A stretch of 64,000 bases of DNA from Ephydatia muelleri (Eukaryota; Porifera; Demospongiae; Spongillida; Spongillidae), in assembly GCA_013339895.1 (NCBI GenBank), contig JABACO010000006.1:12397656-12461655 (forward strand). The letters are read 5' to 3'. Below, piece by piece: positions 9,593-18,699 of this stretch (positions within the stretch are counted from its first letter, which is position 1; the number at the start of each line of letters is the position of its first letter). A program made the position numbers and the translations under genes. The notes under the pieces are model-generated. The model was not told where the DNA came from. It was given only the letters and a program-made list of their open reading frames with translations, and searched no databases.

Positions 9593-9760
9593 GGCTGCTC
9601 GCGATATGCGATATATTTTATATATCGCGATATGCGATATATCATATCGCGATACAAACGTACATGGGATATACGGAGATGGACGGAAGAATAGACGGAG
9701 AAAGACGAAAATATACGAAAAGTCATTCAGCAGATGCAACTAGTGTTGGGCCGCACACAT
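9593..9760 (+). repeat. hAT-type terminal segment with TATCGCGATA palindromes, copy 1
   Basis: Starts CAGGGCTGCTCGCGATATG, a CAGGG-type end common in hAT elements, then runs through repeated ATATCGCGATAT palindromes, then ATACGGAGATGGACGGA. The same order recurs at 9993-10150. Probably a solo end of a related element. Confidence 0.5.
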
Positions 9761-9992
9761 ACATTCGAATTCCGCTGCGGTGCTGCGTACATATGTACAT
9801 AAATTATCCGCCCCCATCGAAATAAAAAACAGCCGCCCGTGTAAGTATTTGAACGTGTAACCGCGAACGCTTATAATAAGTACCTCTTTTTCACCATACT
9901 ATATATGTCCATGTATTATTTCCTGAAATACAGTCACGGAAGAGTTCACGGTTATAATATCGCTAAACACGAGTCTTTTTTCGGGCTACATG

Positions 9993-10150
9993 CAGGGCTG
10001 CCGCGATATATCGCGATATGCGATATATTTTATATATCGCGATACGCGATATATCGCGATATTTTTTTTTGGCGTATCGCGATACAAACGTGCACGGGAA
10101 TAGACGGAGAATCACGGAGATAGATGAAATACCAATTTAATACTTGAAGA
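9993..10150 (+). repeat. hAT-type terminal segment with TATCGCGATA palindromes, copy 2
   Basis: Starts CAGGGCTGCCGCGATATATC and parallels copy 1 through the palindromes, the ACAAACGTGCACGGGAATAGA segment and GCAGATGCAATTAGTA. It lies just beyond the C-terminal end of the hAT transposase at 10211, so it is probably that element's 3' terminus. The opposite terminus was not found. Confidence 0.55.
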
Positions 10151-10210
10151 TTTAGCAGATGCAATTAGTACCATACGAGTACAAAACGGCAAAATCATAT
10201 CACGTGCTAT

Positions 10211-11815
10211 TTAAAACCACTTTGCATTATGCCTCAAGAATATGCATTTACCCAGCCGTTCTGGTAAGAGGCTCCATCGTTTTTTCTGGAGTATATTCTT
10301 TGCTGTGGAGAAAACCCTTTCTGAAGGTGCAGTTGAGGCAGGGATAGCTAGATACTTCCTTGCCAGTTTGGCAACTTGAAGGAAGTAGGATTCATGCTTT
10401 CTCCACCAATCCATCGGATCATCTATTCTGAAGTTAATTTCAGCCTCCTTAAGATATCTCTGAAATTCGTCTTCAATGTGATCATGAGTACTATGCATTA
10501 CTTCACCAGGACATTTATTTTTATGTCCAAACAGAATATCAAATTCCTCCTCTTGTTGAGTAACTGCTGCTTTCTTTGCTGGAGGCTCATCAGCCTCATC
10601 TTCTTCATTCTCCTCTGCAATGTTCATCATTTCTGTTTGCAATTGGCTAATAATGGTTTGCCTATTAGTGCGGTTTAGCCAAGACAAACTTTTATGTCCT
10701 GGATGAGTTATAGCTCCCATTCCCAATAGGAGGTCAGCTGAATCCCAACGTTGCAGCTTGTCCTGCAGTATAAACACCTGACTTCTTGTACAATTTTTGG
10801 AAGGTTGTTCGAACGGGTCCCTAACTGCCAGTGCACTGGTGGCATTGTACCTTGCAGTCCATCCACAAGCGTTGTAATATATCGAGAAACGCATCCTAAA
10901 GTAGGATACTTTTCTCCCTGCAGAAAATCTGTTGCAATTTGAAATGGCTTCAACAGGGCACACAACTTTTCAGCAGCCAGCCATTGCTCAGGAGATGGGA
11001 CTAAATGAGCATATTTGCTCTCTGCCAATACATGAGTAATGTGCTTCTGAAGCAATACACATCGTTGCAAAATATACGATGTGGAGTTCCATCTTGTGCA
11101 GATGTCTTTGATAAGTTTAAGGCTGCGTCTATGTGGGAGCACTGAAGCATCTACATGCAAGGTGCGATCAATCTCTGCATCTTCAGACTGAGTAGCATCT
11201 ATGGTGTGATCAGAATCATCTTCAGACTGAGTAGCACCATCATCCTGTGGATTGTCAAGCAAACAACGCAAGCTAAATAAGTTCCTTGCTGACTTTTTTT
11301 AAGTGCATCCAATAGCAGCTATTGGGCTGTTGTTGATACTGCATGAAATTGTCCTGAACAACTCAACCAATGAGGCTGAAGGGCAGTTTTTCACCTATAA
11401 GTGAATCAAAGTGCATGAATTAGCACATTAAGGCAGCTAGCTATACTGAAAGATATATCAGCTAGTAATACCTCTAAGGAATTTTTGATAGAAAGTTGTA
11501 GCTTGTGGCAAGAGCATCTAACTTGCTCTTCAGTTACACCCTCTTCAATTAGCTGCCTTATTGCTGCAACAAAATTTGCTCCTTGATCAGTGGCAATTGC
11601 ATCAAGGCGATTCTCTAGCATAAATTCTGTGTTAACCATATTGGTTTCCTGAAACCTCTGCTGGACATAAGTATGTGCTGACTATATCTGATTATTGCAT
11701 GAAGTGGGTGGCAGCAATTGCACCTGAATCTAAACATGCCAGTGGTGTTGCAATAGCATTGTTTAAGGTAAAAAGTAATAATATTGCGTATTAGTATGCT
11801 GGCACTGGTCACATG
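10211..11815 (-). pseudogene. hAT transposase (ZBED-like), frameshifted
   Basis: Order on the minus strand: a degraded upstream piece (11812-11640), MLENRLDAIATDQGANFVAAI with a CSCHKLQL box (RNase-H-like core), then DICTRWNSTSYILQRC, and finally the hAT C-terminal dimerisation domain YLAIPASTAPSERVFSTAKNI near 10230-10330. The last 250 codons are open. Frameshifts divide the rest and no BED finger is visible. The element would cut and paste DNA with 8-bp duplications if whole. It lies within Ginger A. Confidence 0.8.
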
Positions 11816-11884
11816 ACATCACCTACATTATGTAGTGAGATGTGTATAATTATTTTTTCAAGATTAAATGTCAAGCACAATGTA

Positions 11885-12060
11885 ATCAATGTACATACCG
11901 TTTTCTCAACATCATTGAAGATTCCAGGTCAATAAAAACGTTCTGACACCTTGTAGAATGTTTGCGTTCAACCAAGGTGGCCTACAGTAGGGTCGCTGTG
12001 GCAGGACTCCATGATCTGCTTCCTCGGGGTGCTTGCTGAATATCACTTCCGCCCACATGC
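11885..12060 (-). pseudogene. Ginger A: H2C2 zinc-finger exon
   Basis: The minus frame gives RKQIMESCHSDPTVGHLG, then FYKVSERFY and PGIFNDVEKT, followed by a GTATGT donor. HxxxGHLG is the His pair of the integrase H2C2 finger; the Cys pair would lie in the next exon, which is lost or displaced. Two TGA codons interrupt the frame, each consistent with TGG decay. Confidence 0.6.
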
Positions 12061-12088
12061 CTTTCCTTGTCTTGTACTGCTTTTTTTT

Positions 12089-12406
12089 TTATCTTCCACT
12101 CTGAACCTGTATAGTATTGAAATGATCTTTTGGTGCATATACAATTTTTCCGCAGTAGTCTACTTCACGAACGTTAGAACATACATTTAAATACTGCTTG
12201 TTACTAGTGCTCACACGTAAGCGAAGAACATGCGCTACTATATATGAAACTAATGGTGAACTATCTATGCCTGATTGCTTTTCTTTGTACGATTCTCTTT
12301 TCATTGGCGGTGCAGTATAGCGATAAATACCTTCGGTTAGGTACCTGTGGACATCCGCAAACTCTCGTTCCTCGTTTTCATCTGTCCTCTCATGAGTCTC
12401 ATCCAT
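12089..12406 (-). pseudogene. Ginger A: N-terminal exon
   Basis: 105 codons starting MDETHERTDENEEREFADV with HRYLTEGIY, resembling the short acidic N-terminus and FLxxGIYP-type motif preceding the H2C2 finger in KRBA2-like integrase proteins. It lies about 120 bp inside the right-end palindrome array, the expected place for the start of the gene. The later half of the frame is not recognisable and may be intron. Confidence 0.5.
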
Positions 12407-12526
12407 TTACGTGTAGTAGAAGTTACATACAACCTCTGAAAGCCAGCTGGCAGCTACGCTCCTTATCGGTAGTGATTAACAACTTAAACCACGCACTAGT
12501 TTGAATTGCAATTTACACGATATATA

Positions 12527-12616
12527 TGACACTTACTCCGTCGTGGGACAATTTACTCCGCGGAGTAAAATGTCAGGTAGGACAATGTACTCCGACTGAC
12601 ACTTTCCTCCCTGACA
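12527..12616. repeat. Right-end palindrome array of Ginger A
   Basis: ACTTACTCCGTCG, TTTACTCCGCGGAGTAAAAT and TGTACTCCGACTG units with GGACA boxes mirror the array at 668-840. The outer end reads CACTTTCCTCCCTGACA, the complement of which resembles the left end around 649-672. Confidence 0.6.
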
Positions 12617-12970
12617 GGCCATTTGTCATCTTTAACTCATCAGCTATGTCAATTATGCAGAACAATGATTGAGCTGTGCATATTCCACAAGTCCAAAGGC
12701 AATGCGATAACGACTGCAGTGTATTTGCGATTGCCTTTGCATTACATGCAGCACTTGCATTGGCCTGTAGAAGACATTACATTTGATCAAAGTAAGCTGA
12801 GAAACTATCTTCTGGATTGTTTGAAAACCAACACCATTCTCTACTGTTGAAAAGAAAACTAGCAGAGAGTTGTTTTGAAGTGAAAATAGAAGTTTTCTTT
12901 ACCTGTATGACGCCCGATATCTACGGGGATATGGTGCAATGTGGCACATATCAAGATGGTACTATTTAAA
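12617..12970 (+). pseudogene. Ginger B: Ulp1 C-terminal half and PHD finger
   Basis: Plus-strand frames give GHLSSLTHQLCQL, then HIPQVQRQC and NDCSVFAIAFALHAAL with the catalytic Cys at about 12714, then WPVEDITFDQSKLRNYLLDCLK. After a spacer, TCMTPDIYGDMVQCGTYQD is a degraded PHD finger. Three frames are used, so it is inactive. It continues in sense from the fragment ending at 648. About 700 bp downstream lies the element's terminal repeat. Confidence 0.65.
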
Positions 12971-13345
12971 ACGTGCTGATCTACTCATGCTTCCTTCCGA
13001 AGACGAGTGGTGGTGTTGCTCTTCAGACTTTATACATAAACTGTACATTCATGCTCTTCATGCACTTGACTTTATGTATACATTGTCTGCATTTATCATT
13101 GCACTGACTTCGTTAAGCATTGAATTAATTAGTTATCATTATAATGTACCAGCTGAACATTTGCGGATCTATATATTATTGTTGTTAAAACGCATAATTA
13201 TGTTTATGACCAAAATACTTTTAGGAATATTGGTTATGCAACCGGTGCTGTTTTTTTTAATTGTTTTAATTTTTTACTATAACATTTTATAATATTTGGA
13301 TCACGACATTTTGTCGTGAACTCTTCCATATATCATAAATAATTA
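12971..13345. other. AT-rich spacer between PHD remnant and terminal repeat of Ginger B
   Basis: A 117-codon plus-strand frame here (from 12939) is hydrophobic and leucine/isoleucine-rich, as expected by chance from AT-rich DNA, and overlaps the PHD remnant in another frame. No independent gene is supported. Confidence 0.4.
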
Positions 13346-13379
13346 TTATTCATGAATAAGTCTTAAACTGACCTTGCTG

Positions 13380-13600
13380 TCAGCAATTGCGAGGCCAATT
13401 GATGAAGCATGAAGGTGTGGCCTGTGGTGTGATGAGCGGGAACCACGAAGGGCAGATCTTAGAAGTGAGAAGCTCAATTTGCAACGAAGCCAGAATATGT
13501 TTTGCTGTATTTGTTGCTCCTGCATATCTGCGATCATTAATGCCAGTCTCTTGAACACTAGGACCCAATACGTCACCTGATACACTGGTGATGCATCGGG
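13380..13600 (-). pseudogene. Retroelement C-terminal fragment (WLRC-FSLLRSA motif)
   Basis: The minus frame contains LALMIADMQEQQ, FWLRCKLSFSLLRSALRGSRSSHH. The motif WLRC.L.FSLLRSA..RGSRSS is a recurrent C-terminal signature of reverse-transcriptase-type proteins in sponge and cnidarian genomes, by my recollection. Only about 80 codons remain. Confidence 0.45.
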
Positions 13601-13664
13601 CCTCTTGGTTACGTAACGGGTGGCCCGTTATGTAACCGACCAAGTTACCCATCTGTGCTGAACA
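13601..13664. repeat. Right terminal repeat of Ginger B
   Basis: Read on the minus strand it begins TGTTCAGCACAGATGGGTAA and continues to GGTTACATAACGGGCC and CCGTTACGTAACC. This parallels the Ginger D terminus (TGTTCCGTACGGATGCC followed by CCGGTTACGTA palindromes). It ends at 13664 next to TATA, as Ginger D's left end does. Confidence 0.65.
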
Positions 13665-13715
13665 TATATACATTTAAGCGTAAAGGATTTAGCCAGATTT
13701 AAAAATAAAAAAAGA

Positions 13716-13755
13716 CATGCAGAGATCGTACATGTATTTATACGATCTCTGCATG
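13716..13755. repeat. Perfect 15-bp hairpin
   Basis: CATGCAGAGATCGTA and its exact complement flank a 10-base loop. The arms lie in A-rich and T-rich flanks that extend the pairing. Possibly a small foldback element; no terminator role is implied in an animal genome. Confidence 0.7.
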
Positions 13756-14041
13756 GTTTTATTTTTATCTGGTAAATGCTGTGTGTCCGTTGACGTTTGA
13801 ACCCCCGCGTTTACAAAGTATGTCCTTGACAGCATTCGACAAATAAAAAAGCTAGTAGAATAATTCACAAGACCGACCACGCAGAGCAGACAGAGCTGCC
13901 TCTAGACATGCTATTTATAGAGATAAACAGATAAGAATGTTCTGATTGCTGAAAGTATACACAGAGAAGATCTCAACTTGGCAGCTAGTGCATATATAGT
14001 CGTGCATTCGGTAATAAAATGCAGTGCTATATCTGTCATTC

Positions 14042-15070
14042 AAAAAGATTGAAATCTGGACTGAAAAACATGCGCCTTTTCTTTTTTCCCAAATAAGCAC
14101 ACGTTTTAAAAATGATCCTGTACGTACGTTGAGTAATTCACAAGTTGATTATTCAAAAGTTTATGATCAACTTGTGAATGATCATTTTTAAAATGTGAAC
14201 TTATTTGGGGGAAAAAAAAAAGGGACCTACAGCGCATGTTGTCAGACAGGATTCAATCTTTTTGTTGATATTTTAGAAGTCTGAAATGTCGGCTACATAG
14301 CAATTCTTACGCACTGAGATCGGAGTATCTGCTTTGAAATTATAACGCACTGAATTTTTTATTAGCCATGCATGTCAACGCAAGCGTTACACATCTACTG
14401 CGTGTAAAGCTAGAAATCTTATAATGTAAATTCGCTGAAACGACCCATTTTATAACCCATTGTGCGGTTTATTGTAGTGCATAGCAACTATATACACGTG
14501 CGCGTTTCATACCACCCCGAGGGCTTTGGGTATCATTTCGATCAGTGCATTCAAAATTACTGCACTATTCAATTGGTATGTAAACGAATTCGCTTTAGTG
14601 TATATCATATTGAGCAACAAATTGTATTTCATATTCCCATACAGTTGATGAAAAAAAGCGGATTGCTCATTTAGACGTGGAATGGAAGTATTTATGCGGA
14701 ATCCAATGCGGCTTCATTGGCGCTTGCTACAGATGAAGACAGTTTCGAATAGAACGCAGTAAGCTCACTAGGTCAATCCATTTGATTCTGCAGAACTAGT
14801 TTCTAAGTCAATAAAACAATCTGGTTCAATGCAAGTTAATAGGGATTCAACATATGAGATAGTTTCCGCAAAAAGGGACATTATAAAATTTCCATGCAGT
14901 ACGCGCAACAAAAATATAACGCTTGCGTTGAAACGTATTGCTAATTAAATATTCAGCGCCTTACAACTACACACCACAGCTGCAACGATTCTCAGTGCGC
15001 AAGAAGCAATGTGTAGAGGTCATTTCAGGCTTCTAGCATATCAAAATAATAACAAATAATTGAAATCTTG
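14042..15070. repeat. Composite inverted-repeat (foldback) region
   Basis: Two nested inverted repeats are visible. The arms at about 14042-14140 pair with about 14160-14268 (CAACATGCGC, CCAAATAAG and TTTAAAAATGATC boxes). The arms at about 14256-14460 pair with about 14870-15065 (CTGAAATG, GCACTGAGAT, CAACGCAAGCGTTA and TTTTATAATGT boxes). The centre at 14460-14870 has no gene. Likely one or two non-autonomous elements. Confidence 0.55.
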
Positions 15071-15212
15071 ATACAACATGCGTAAGGCCCTATTCGCGGA
15101 AACGATCCCATATACATGTACACATGTTTCATGCATTATATGAGCCTCCAACAAACCCCTACTGACAACACATGTACATAGGTGGAGACACTACGCAACC
15201 TCAACACAGAAG

Positions 15213-15410
15213 GGAGAAGCGGCGGAATTGAGAAGTTACGTGGACGCGAATGGGCCTCTGAAGAGTCTTCTGAACCAAATAGTTCACTCGGGAGACAAAG
15301 ATCCACACCAGTATGGACCAAACCCTTTTGCTGATCACTCTAACAGCTACGACCGCAGTGCTCAAGAGGTTATCGAAAAAGCTAAACGCGAAGTTAATAA
15401 AAACCAGTAA
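15213..15410 (+). CDS. Possible 3'-terminal exon of a host gene
   Basis: After an acceptor-like CAACCTCAACACAG (ending 15209), the open frame AAELRSYVDANGPLKSLL runs for about 65 codons to a TAA, ending VIEKAKREVNKNQ. The composition is balanced, unlike the repeats around it. An AATAAA lies 43 nt after the stop. An AAEL...NPF layout faintly recalls G-protein gamma subunits, but the C-terminal CaaX box is missing, so I do not make that call. No upstream exon was identified. Confidence 0.4.
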   Translation, partial: GEAAELRSYVDANGPLKSLLNQIVHSGDKDPHQYGPNPFADHSNSYDRSAQEVIEKAKREVNKNQ

Positions 15411-15452
15411 CTATCCATGGAGACTAAAATTTGAAAACATTTTACGTGAATT

Positions 15453-15458
15453 AATAAA
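15453..15458 (+). promoter_or_regulatory. Poly(A) signal AATAAA
   Basis: A canonical hexamer 43 nt past the stop codon of the putative exon at 15213-15410. Confidence 0.4.
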
Positions 15459-15576
15459 CTATTAGCCTAGCGTATATATATATGGTACAGTATACTTGTG
15501 CGCGAATTCACTTATCATTGATTAATCCTTTATTATCCATATTCCAAAGCGATTGCTTATATTATAGTCAATAATA

Positions 15577-15887
15577 GGGCTCCTCACGAATCGAATCGAA
15601 TCAAATTTTGAAGAAATCGAATTTCACCGAATCGAATTTGAACAGTCTAGAATTCGATTCGGTAATTAAGTTCGATTAGTTAGGTATGCATCAAACTTCG
15701 ATTCGAAAGTTCGTCGAATAGCGTGACTTATTATATTATTAGTTAACCCCTTTGCAGAAAACTTTAGTATCAACCGGCGTGCTTACAATTGAACCAGGAT
15801 TGTGACGTTGAAGAAGTACAAAGTACTGATTCAGAGTTAACAGGGTCTGCAGACTCTGCGATAGTTCTAGCAGTAGCTCGTCGATTT
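15577..15887 (+). repeat. hAT-like end with GAATCGAATC repeats, running into the gap
   Basis: TAGGGCTCCTCACGAATCGAATCG begins a segment with multiple TCGAAT/ATTCGA boxes, the subterminal style of some hAT elements. A 33-codon open frame follows from about 15789 and is cut by the gap. It may be the 5' end of a transposase but cannot be judged. Confidence 0.4.
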
Positions 15888-16887
15888 NNNNNNNNNNNNN
15901 NNNNNNNNNNNNNNNNNNNNNNNNNNNNNNNNNNNNNNNNNNNNNNNNNNNNNNNNNNNNNNNNNNNNNNNNNNNNNNNNNNNNNNNNNNNNNNNNNNNN
16001 NNNNNNNNNNNNNNNNNNNNNNNNNNNNNNNNNNNNNNNNNNNNNNNNNNNNNNNNNNNNNNNNNNNNNNNNNNNNNNNNNNNNNNNNNNNNNNNNNNNN
16101 NNNNNNNNNNNNNNNNNNNNNNNNNNNNNNNNNNNNNNNNNNNNNNNNNNNNNNNNNNNNNNNNNNNNNNNNNNNNNNNNNNNNNNNNNNNNNNNNNNNN
16201 NNNNNNNNNNNNNNNNNNNNNNNNNNNNNNNNNNNNNNNNNNNNNNNNNNNNNNNNNNNNNNNNNNNNNNNNNNNNNNNNNNNNNNNNNNNNNNNNNNNN
16301 NNNNNNNNNNNNNNNNNNNNNNNNNNNNNNNNNNNNNNNNNNNNNNNNNNNNNNNNNNNNNNNNNNNNNNNNNNNNNNNNNNNNNNNNNNNNNNNNNNNN
16401 NNNNNNNNNNNNNNNNNNNNNNNNNNNNNNNNNNNNNNNNNNNNNNNNNNNNNNNNNNNNNNNNNNNNNNNNNNNNNNNNNNNNNNNNNNNNNNNNNNNN
16501 NNNNNNNNNNNNNNNNNNNNNNNNNNNNNNNNNNNNNNNNNNNNNNNNNNNNNNNNNNNNNNNNNNNNNNNNNNNNNNNNNNNNNNNNNNNNNNNNNNNN
16601 NNNNNNNNNNNNNNNNNNNNNNNNNNNNNNNNNNNNNNNNNNNNNNNNNNNNNNNNNNNNNNNNNNNNNNNNNNNNNNNNNNNNNNNNNNNNNNNNNNNN
16701 NNNNNNNNNNNNNNNNNNNNNNNNNNNNNNNNNNNNNNNNNNNNNNNNNNNNNNNNNNNNNNNNNNNNNNNNNNNNNNNNNNNNNNNNNNNNNNNNNNNN
16801 NNNNNNNNNNNNNNNNNNNNNNNNNNNNNNNNNNNNNNNNNNNNNNNNNNNNNNNNNNNNNNNNNNNNNNNNNNNNNNNNNNNNNNN
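15888..16887. other. Assembly gap (1000 N)
   Basis: Exactly 1000 undetermined bases, a size usually used as a placeholder for an unknown gap length. Reading frames across it have no meaning. Confidence 0.99.
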
Positions 16888-17409
16888 GGAGATTGCGGGT
16901 GGACGGTCTCACGCGCACATCCTTTCACATGTACTGCAGGTCTAAGAGTTATTGTACTATTTTACGGACAGTTGTGTCAACAATGTGAATGGCACCCTTC
17001 CGTATAAATATCACAACACAAATTTTTTTTCCACTTTTCATGTATGCTCAGCTAGCTGTATTCCTTGAACATATATAGGTCGAGTTATAGAAGTCACATG
17101 ACCGTGATCGATCATGACAACTAATTAATCTTAGGAAGCAGACCGGGCGAGGAAGCGGTTTTGGGACAAAGTTATTTTTATCAGTTGTGACGTTATTCCA
17201 GTAAAATCACATGACACAAGCAAGAGAATGTTTAGTCAAGCGTACAGGTGGCTACGCAAGCGTACAGACTGCGGCAGTTCACCTATAGAATAATTTGAAA
17301 ACGATCAGCATTGTCCCACCTCGATCTCATCTCGCCTCCTTGTACTCATCGTGATCGAGCGTTTGCCTCTCATGATTCATCGTCACATTTACATATTCAT
17401 GCAACTGCC
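16888..17409. other. No recognised gene
   Basis: Mixed-composition sequence after the gap with no supported frame and no clear repeat unit. It includes the 3' flank of the minus-strand CaaX ORF. Confidence 0.4.
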
Positions 17410-17649
17410 TTACAACATGCAACAAGACATGGCTACTATAGGACCACCGTCCGTTTCTTCATGTCCCATACCGTAAGGCCGCCGTCCGTTCTTTTCAACC
17501 GCATCCTCCGCATGCTTCGTTCCTTTGGATGCTACGTCGTGCGATGTCACCTCGTGCGATGTCACCTCGTGCGATGTCACGTAGCCATCCGTCTGTTTCT
17601 TAGTCTTGTGAGCCGAAGGCATCGCCGTGTTTTCCTCAATCTTGCTCAT
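17410..17649 (-). CDS. CaaX-tailed small ORF, copy 1 (divergent, 79 aa)
   Basis: Starts at an ATG with MSKIEENTAMPSAHKTKKQ and ends MSCCML followed by a stop. It has three near-perfect in-frame repeats of TSHEV encoded by 15-bp units (about 17542-17590), and blocks TKHAEDA, KNG and ETDGGP shared with the copies at 37055, 57085 and 59449. The last four residues CCML fit a CaaX prenylation box with X = Leu, the geranylgeranylation preference. The peptide is polar and probably disordered with no known domain. Unlike the others, its flanks do not match the dispersed repeat, so it may be the source gene or an older copy. A TGACGTAA box lies about 60 bp upstream. Function unknown. Confidence 0.5.
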   Translation of the reverse strand: MSKIEENTAMPSAHKTKKQTDGYVTSHEVTSHEVTSHDVASKGTKHAEDAVEKNGRRPYGMGHEETDGGPIVAMSCCML

Positions 17650-18200
17650 TATACATGTAGTTGCTTGGTAAGGCTCACGCGAGCATACTAATTACGTCAC
17701 GACGCCATTGCAAGCTATTTACAGTCGATTATAGCTAACAATTAAATGTTTCAGTTGATTGGTATAATTTAGCGAAGAGATTCTCATCATTTACTAATCA
17801 ATGGGTTTATTCCTTTATACAATGCGCGTTGCGTTCTCAATTATTACATGATGTAGGTGGAAAATATCCTGTCGCTACAAGTACTGCTGATCACACGCTA
17901 AAGCGAGACATTAAAACACAGACTATTATTGAAATGCACTATATATAGCTACTGACTGATTTTTATTTTCGACGAAGTTGAACAGGCGGAAAAAATGCAT
18001 TTCGTTGGAACCAAATTTTGTCACTTTTGCACAACAAATTCGATAATGCGATAAGTTATTTGATAATTCACAGTTATAGTCTGCAACGGTAAGCAAAGGA
18101 AAGTCCTGCATAGGCACCACATGACACAGCTGATGAGACCATCGACGCCTTTGTGCAAAATAATTCTGCACATCGAAAGGCATATGCTTGAAACACTGTG
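17650..18200. other. No recognised gene
   Basis: AT-rich sequence upstream of the minus-strand small ORF and up to the hairpin at 18201. Contains the TGACGTAA box mentioned above. No other support. Confidence 0.4.
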
Positions 18201-18313
18201 TGCAAATCTGTTGCCAAGCTCTAGTCCTGAATTACGATGCTTTTGGAATATAAACTTCCAAATAAGTATGAAATTCAGGACTCTCTACCAGAGAGCTTGG
18301 CAACAGATTTGCA
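18201..18313. repeat. Hairpin with 22-bp perfect outer arms
   Basis: TGCAAATCTGTTGCCAAGCTCT pairs exactly with AGAGCTTGGCAACAGATTTGCA; an inner AGTCCTGAATT pairs with AATTCAGGACT after a small bulge. The loop is about 40 bp. Probably a foldback or palindromic transposon remnant. Confidence 0.75.
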
Positions 18314-18699
18314 TGAAGTGCTTGAGCAAAATTATAGGTCTTGATCATGGTCTAGGCCTTTCAGTGCTGAAACATTTTGACACAAAGGTGTTGATGCTCG
18401 TGATAAATACTTGCTGTGAACTTTGTTATAGAACTGGATGCATGAGATACGATGTGACATAGTACTGAAAATACAGTTTTTTGGAGTATCACCGACACTA
18501 CTGACCTTCATTTAAGGTATTCAAAATACCATGCATAAGCATCTTCTGAATTTGTCTGTGTTTTGCATCTCATCTACATTTAGGTAGATGAAGCCACACC
18601 TTTTCACCATACACAAAAAGGTATTGCTATTCTATGAATAATGTGGCATGAATTGCGCATACCACAGCTAGCTGCACGTATAGGTACATGGAGCACCAC

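Larger units (their letters stand above)
649..12616 (-). mobile_element. Ginger A: nested integrase-type DNA transposon (Ginger/KRBA2-like)
   Basis: The boundaries are inferred from three things: the interruption of Ginger B's Ulp1 domain, matching short-palindrome arrays at both ends (668-840 and 12527-12616), and a shared terminal segment (GGAGGAAA then TGT, inverted at the two ends). In minus orientation the gene order is N-terminal region (12406-12089), H2C2 zinc finger (about 12060-11890), integrase core (8507-8032), GPY/F-like domain (about 7890-7600), Ulp1 N-half (about 7060-6842), Ulp1 C-half plus PHD finger (about 1440-955). It is broken by a LINE, a hAT and other insertions. I could not find an intact target-site duplication. 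Confidence 0.6.

Noticed and set aside
12939..13292. 117-codon hydrophobic plus frame as a membrane protein
   Set aside because: AT-rich chance frame overlapping the PHD remnant; no conserved motif.
15213..15410. G-protein gamma subunit call
   Set aside because: Only a faïnt AAEL...NPF resemblance; no CaaX box and the helix pattern does not fit.
15770..16988. Long frames across 15770-16988 on both strands
   Set aside because: They run through 1000 N bases and have no coding meaning.
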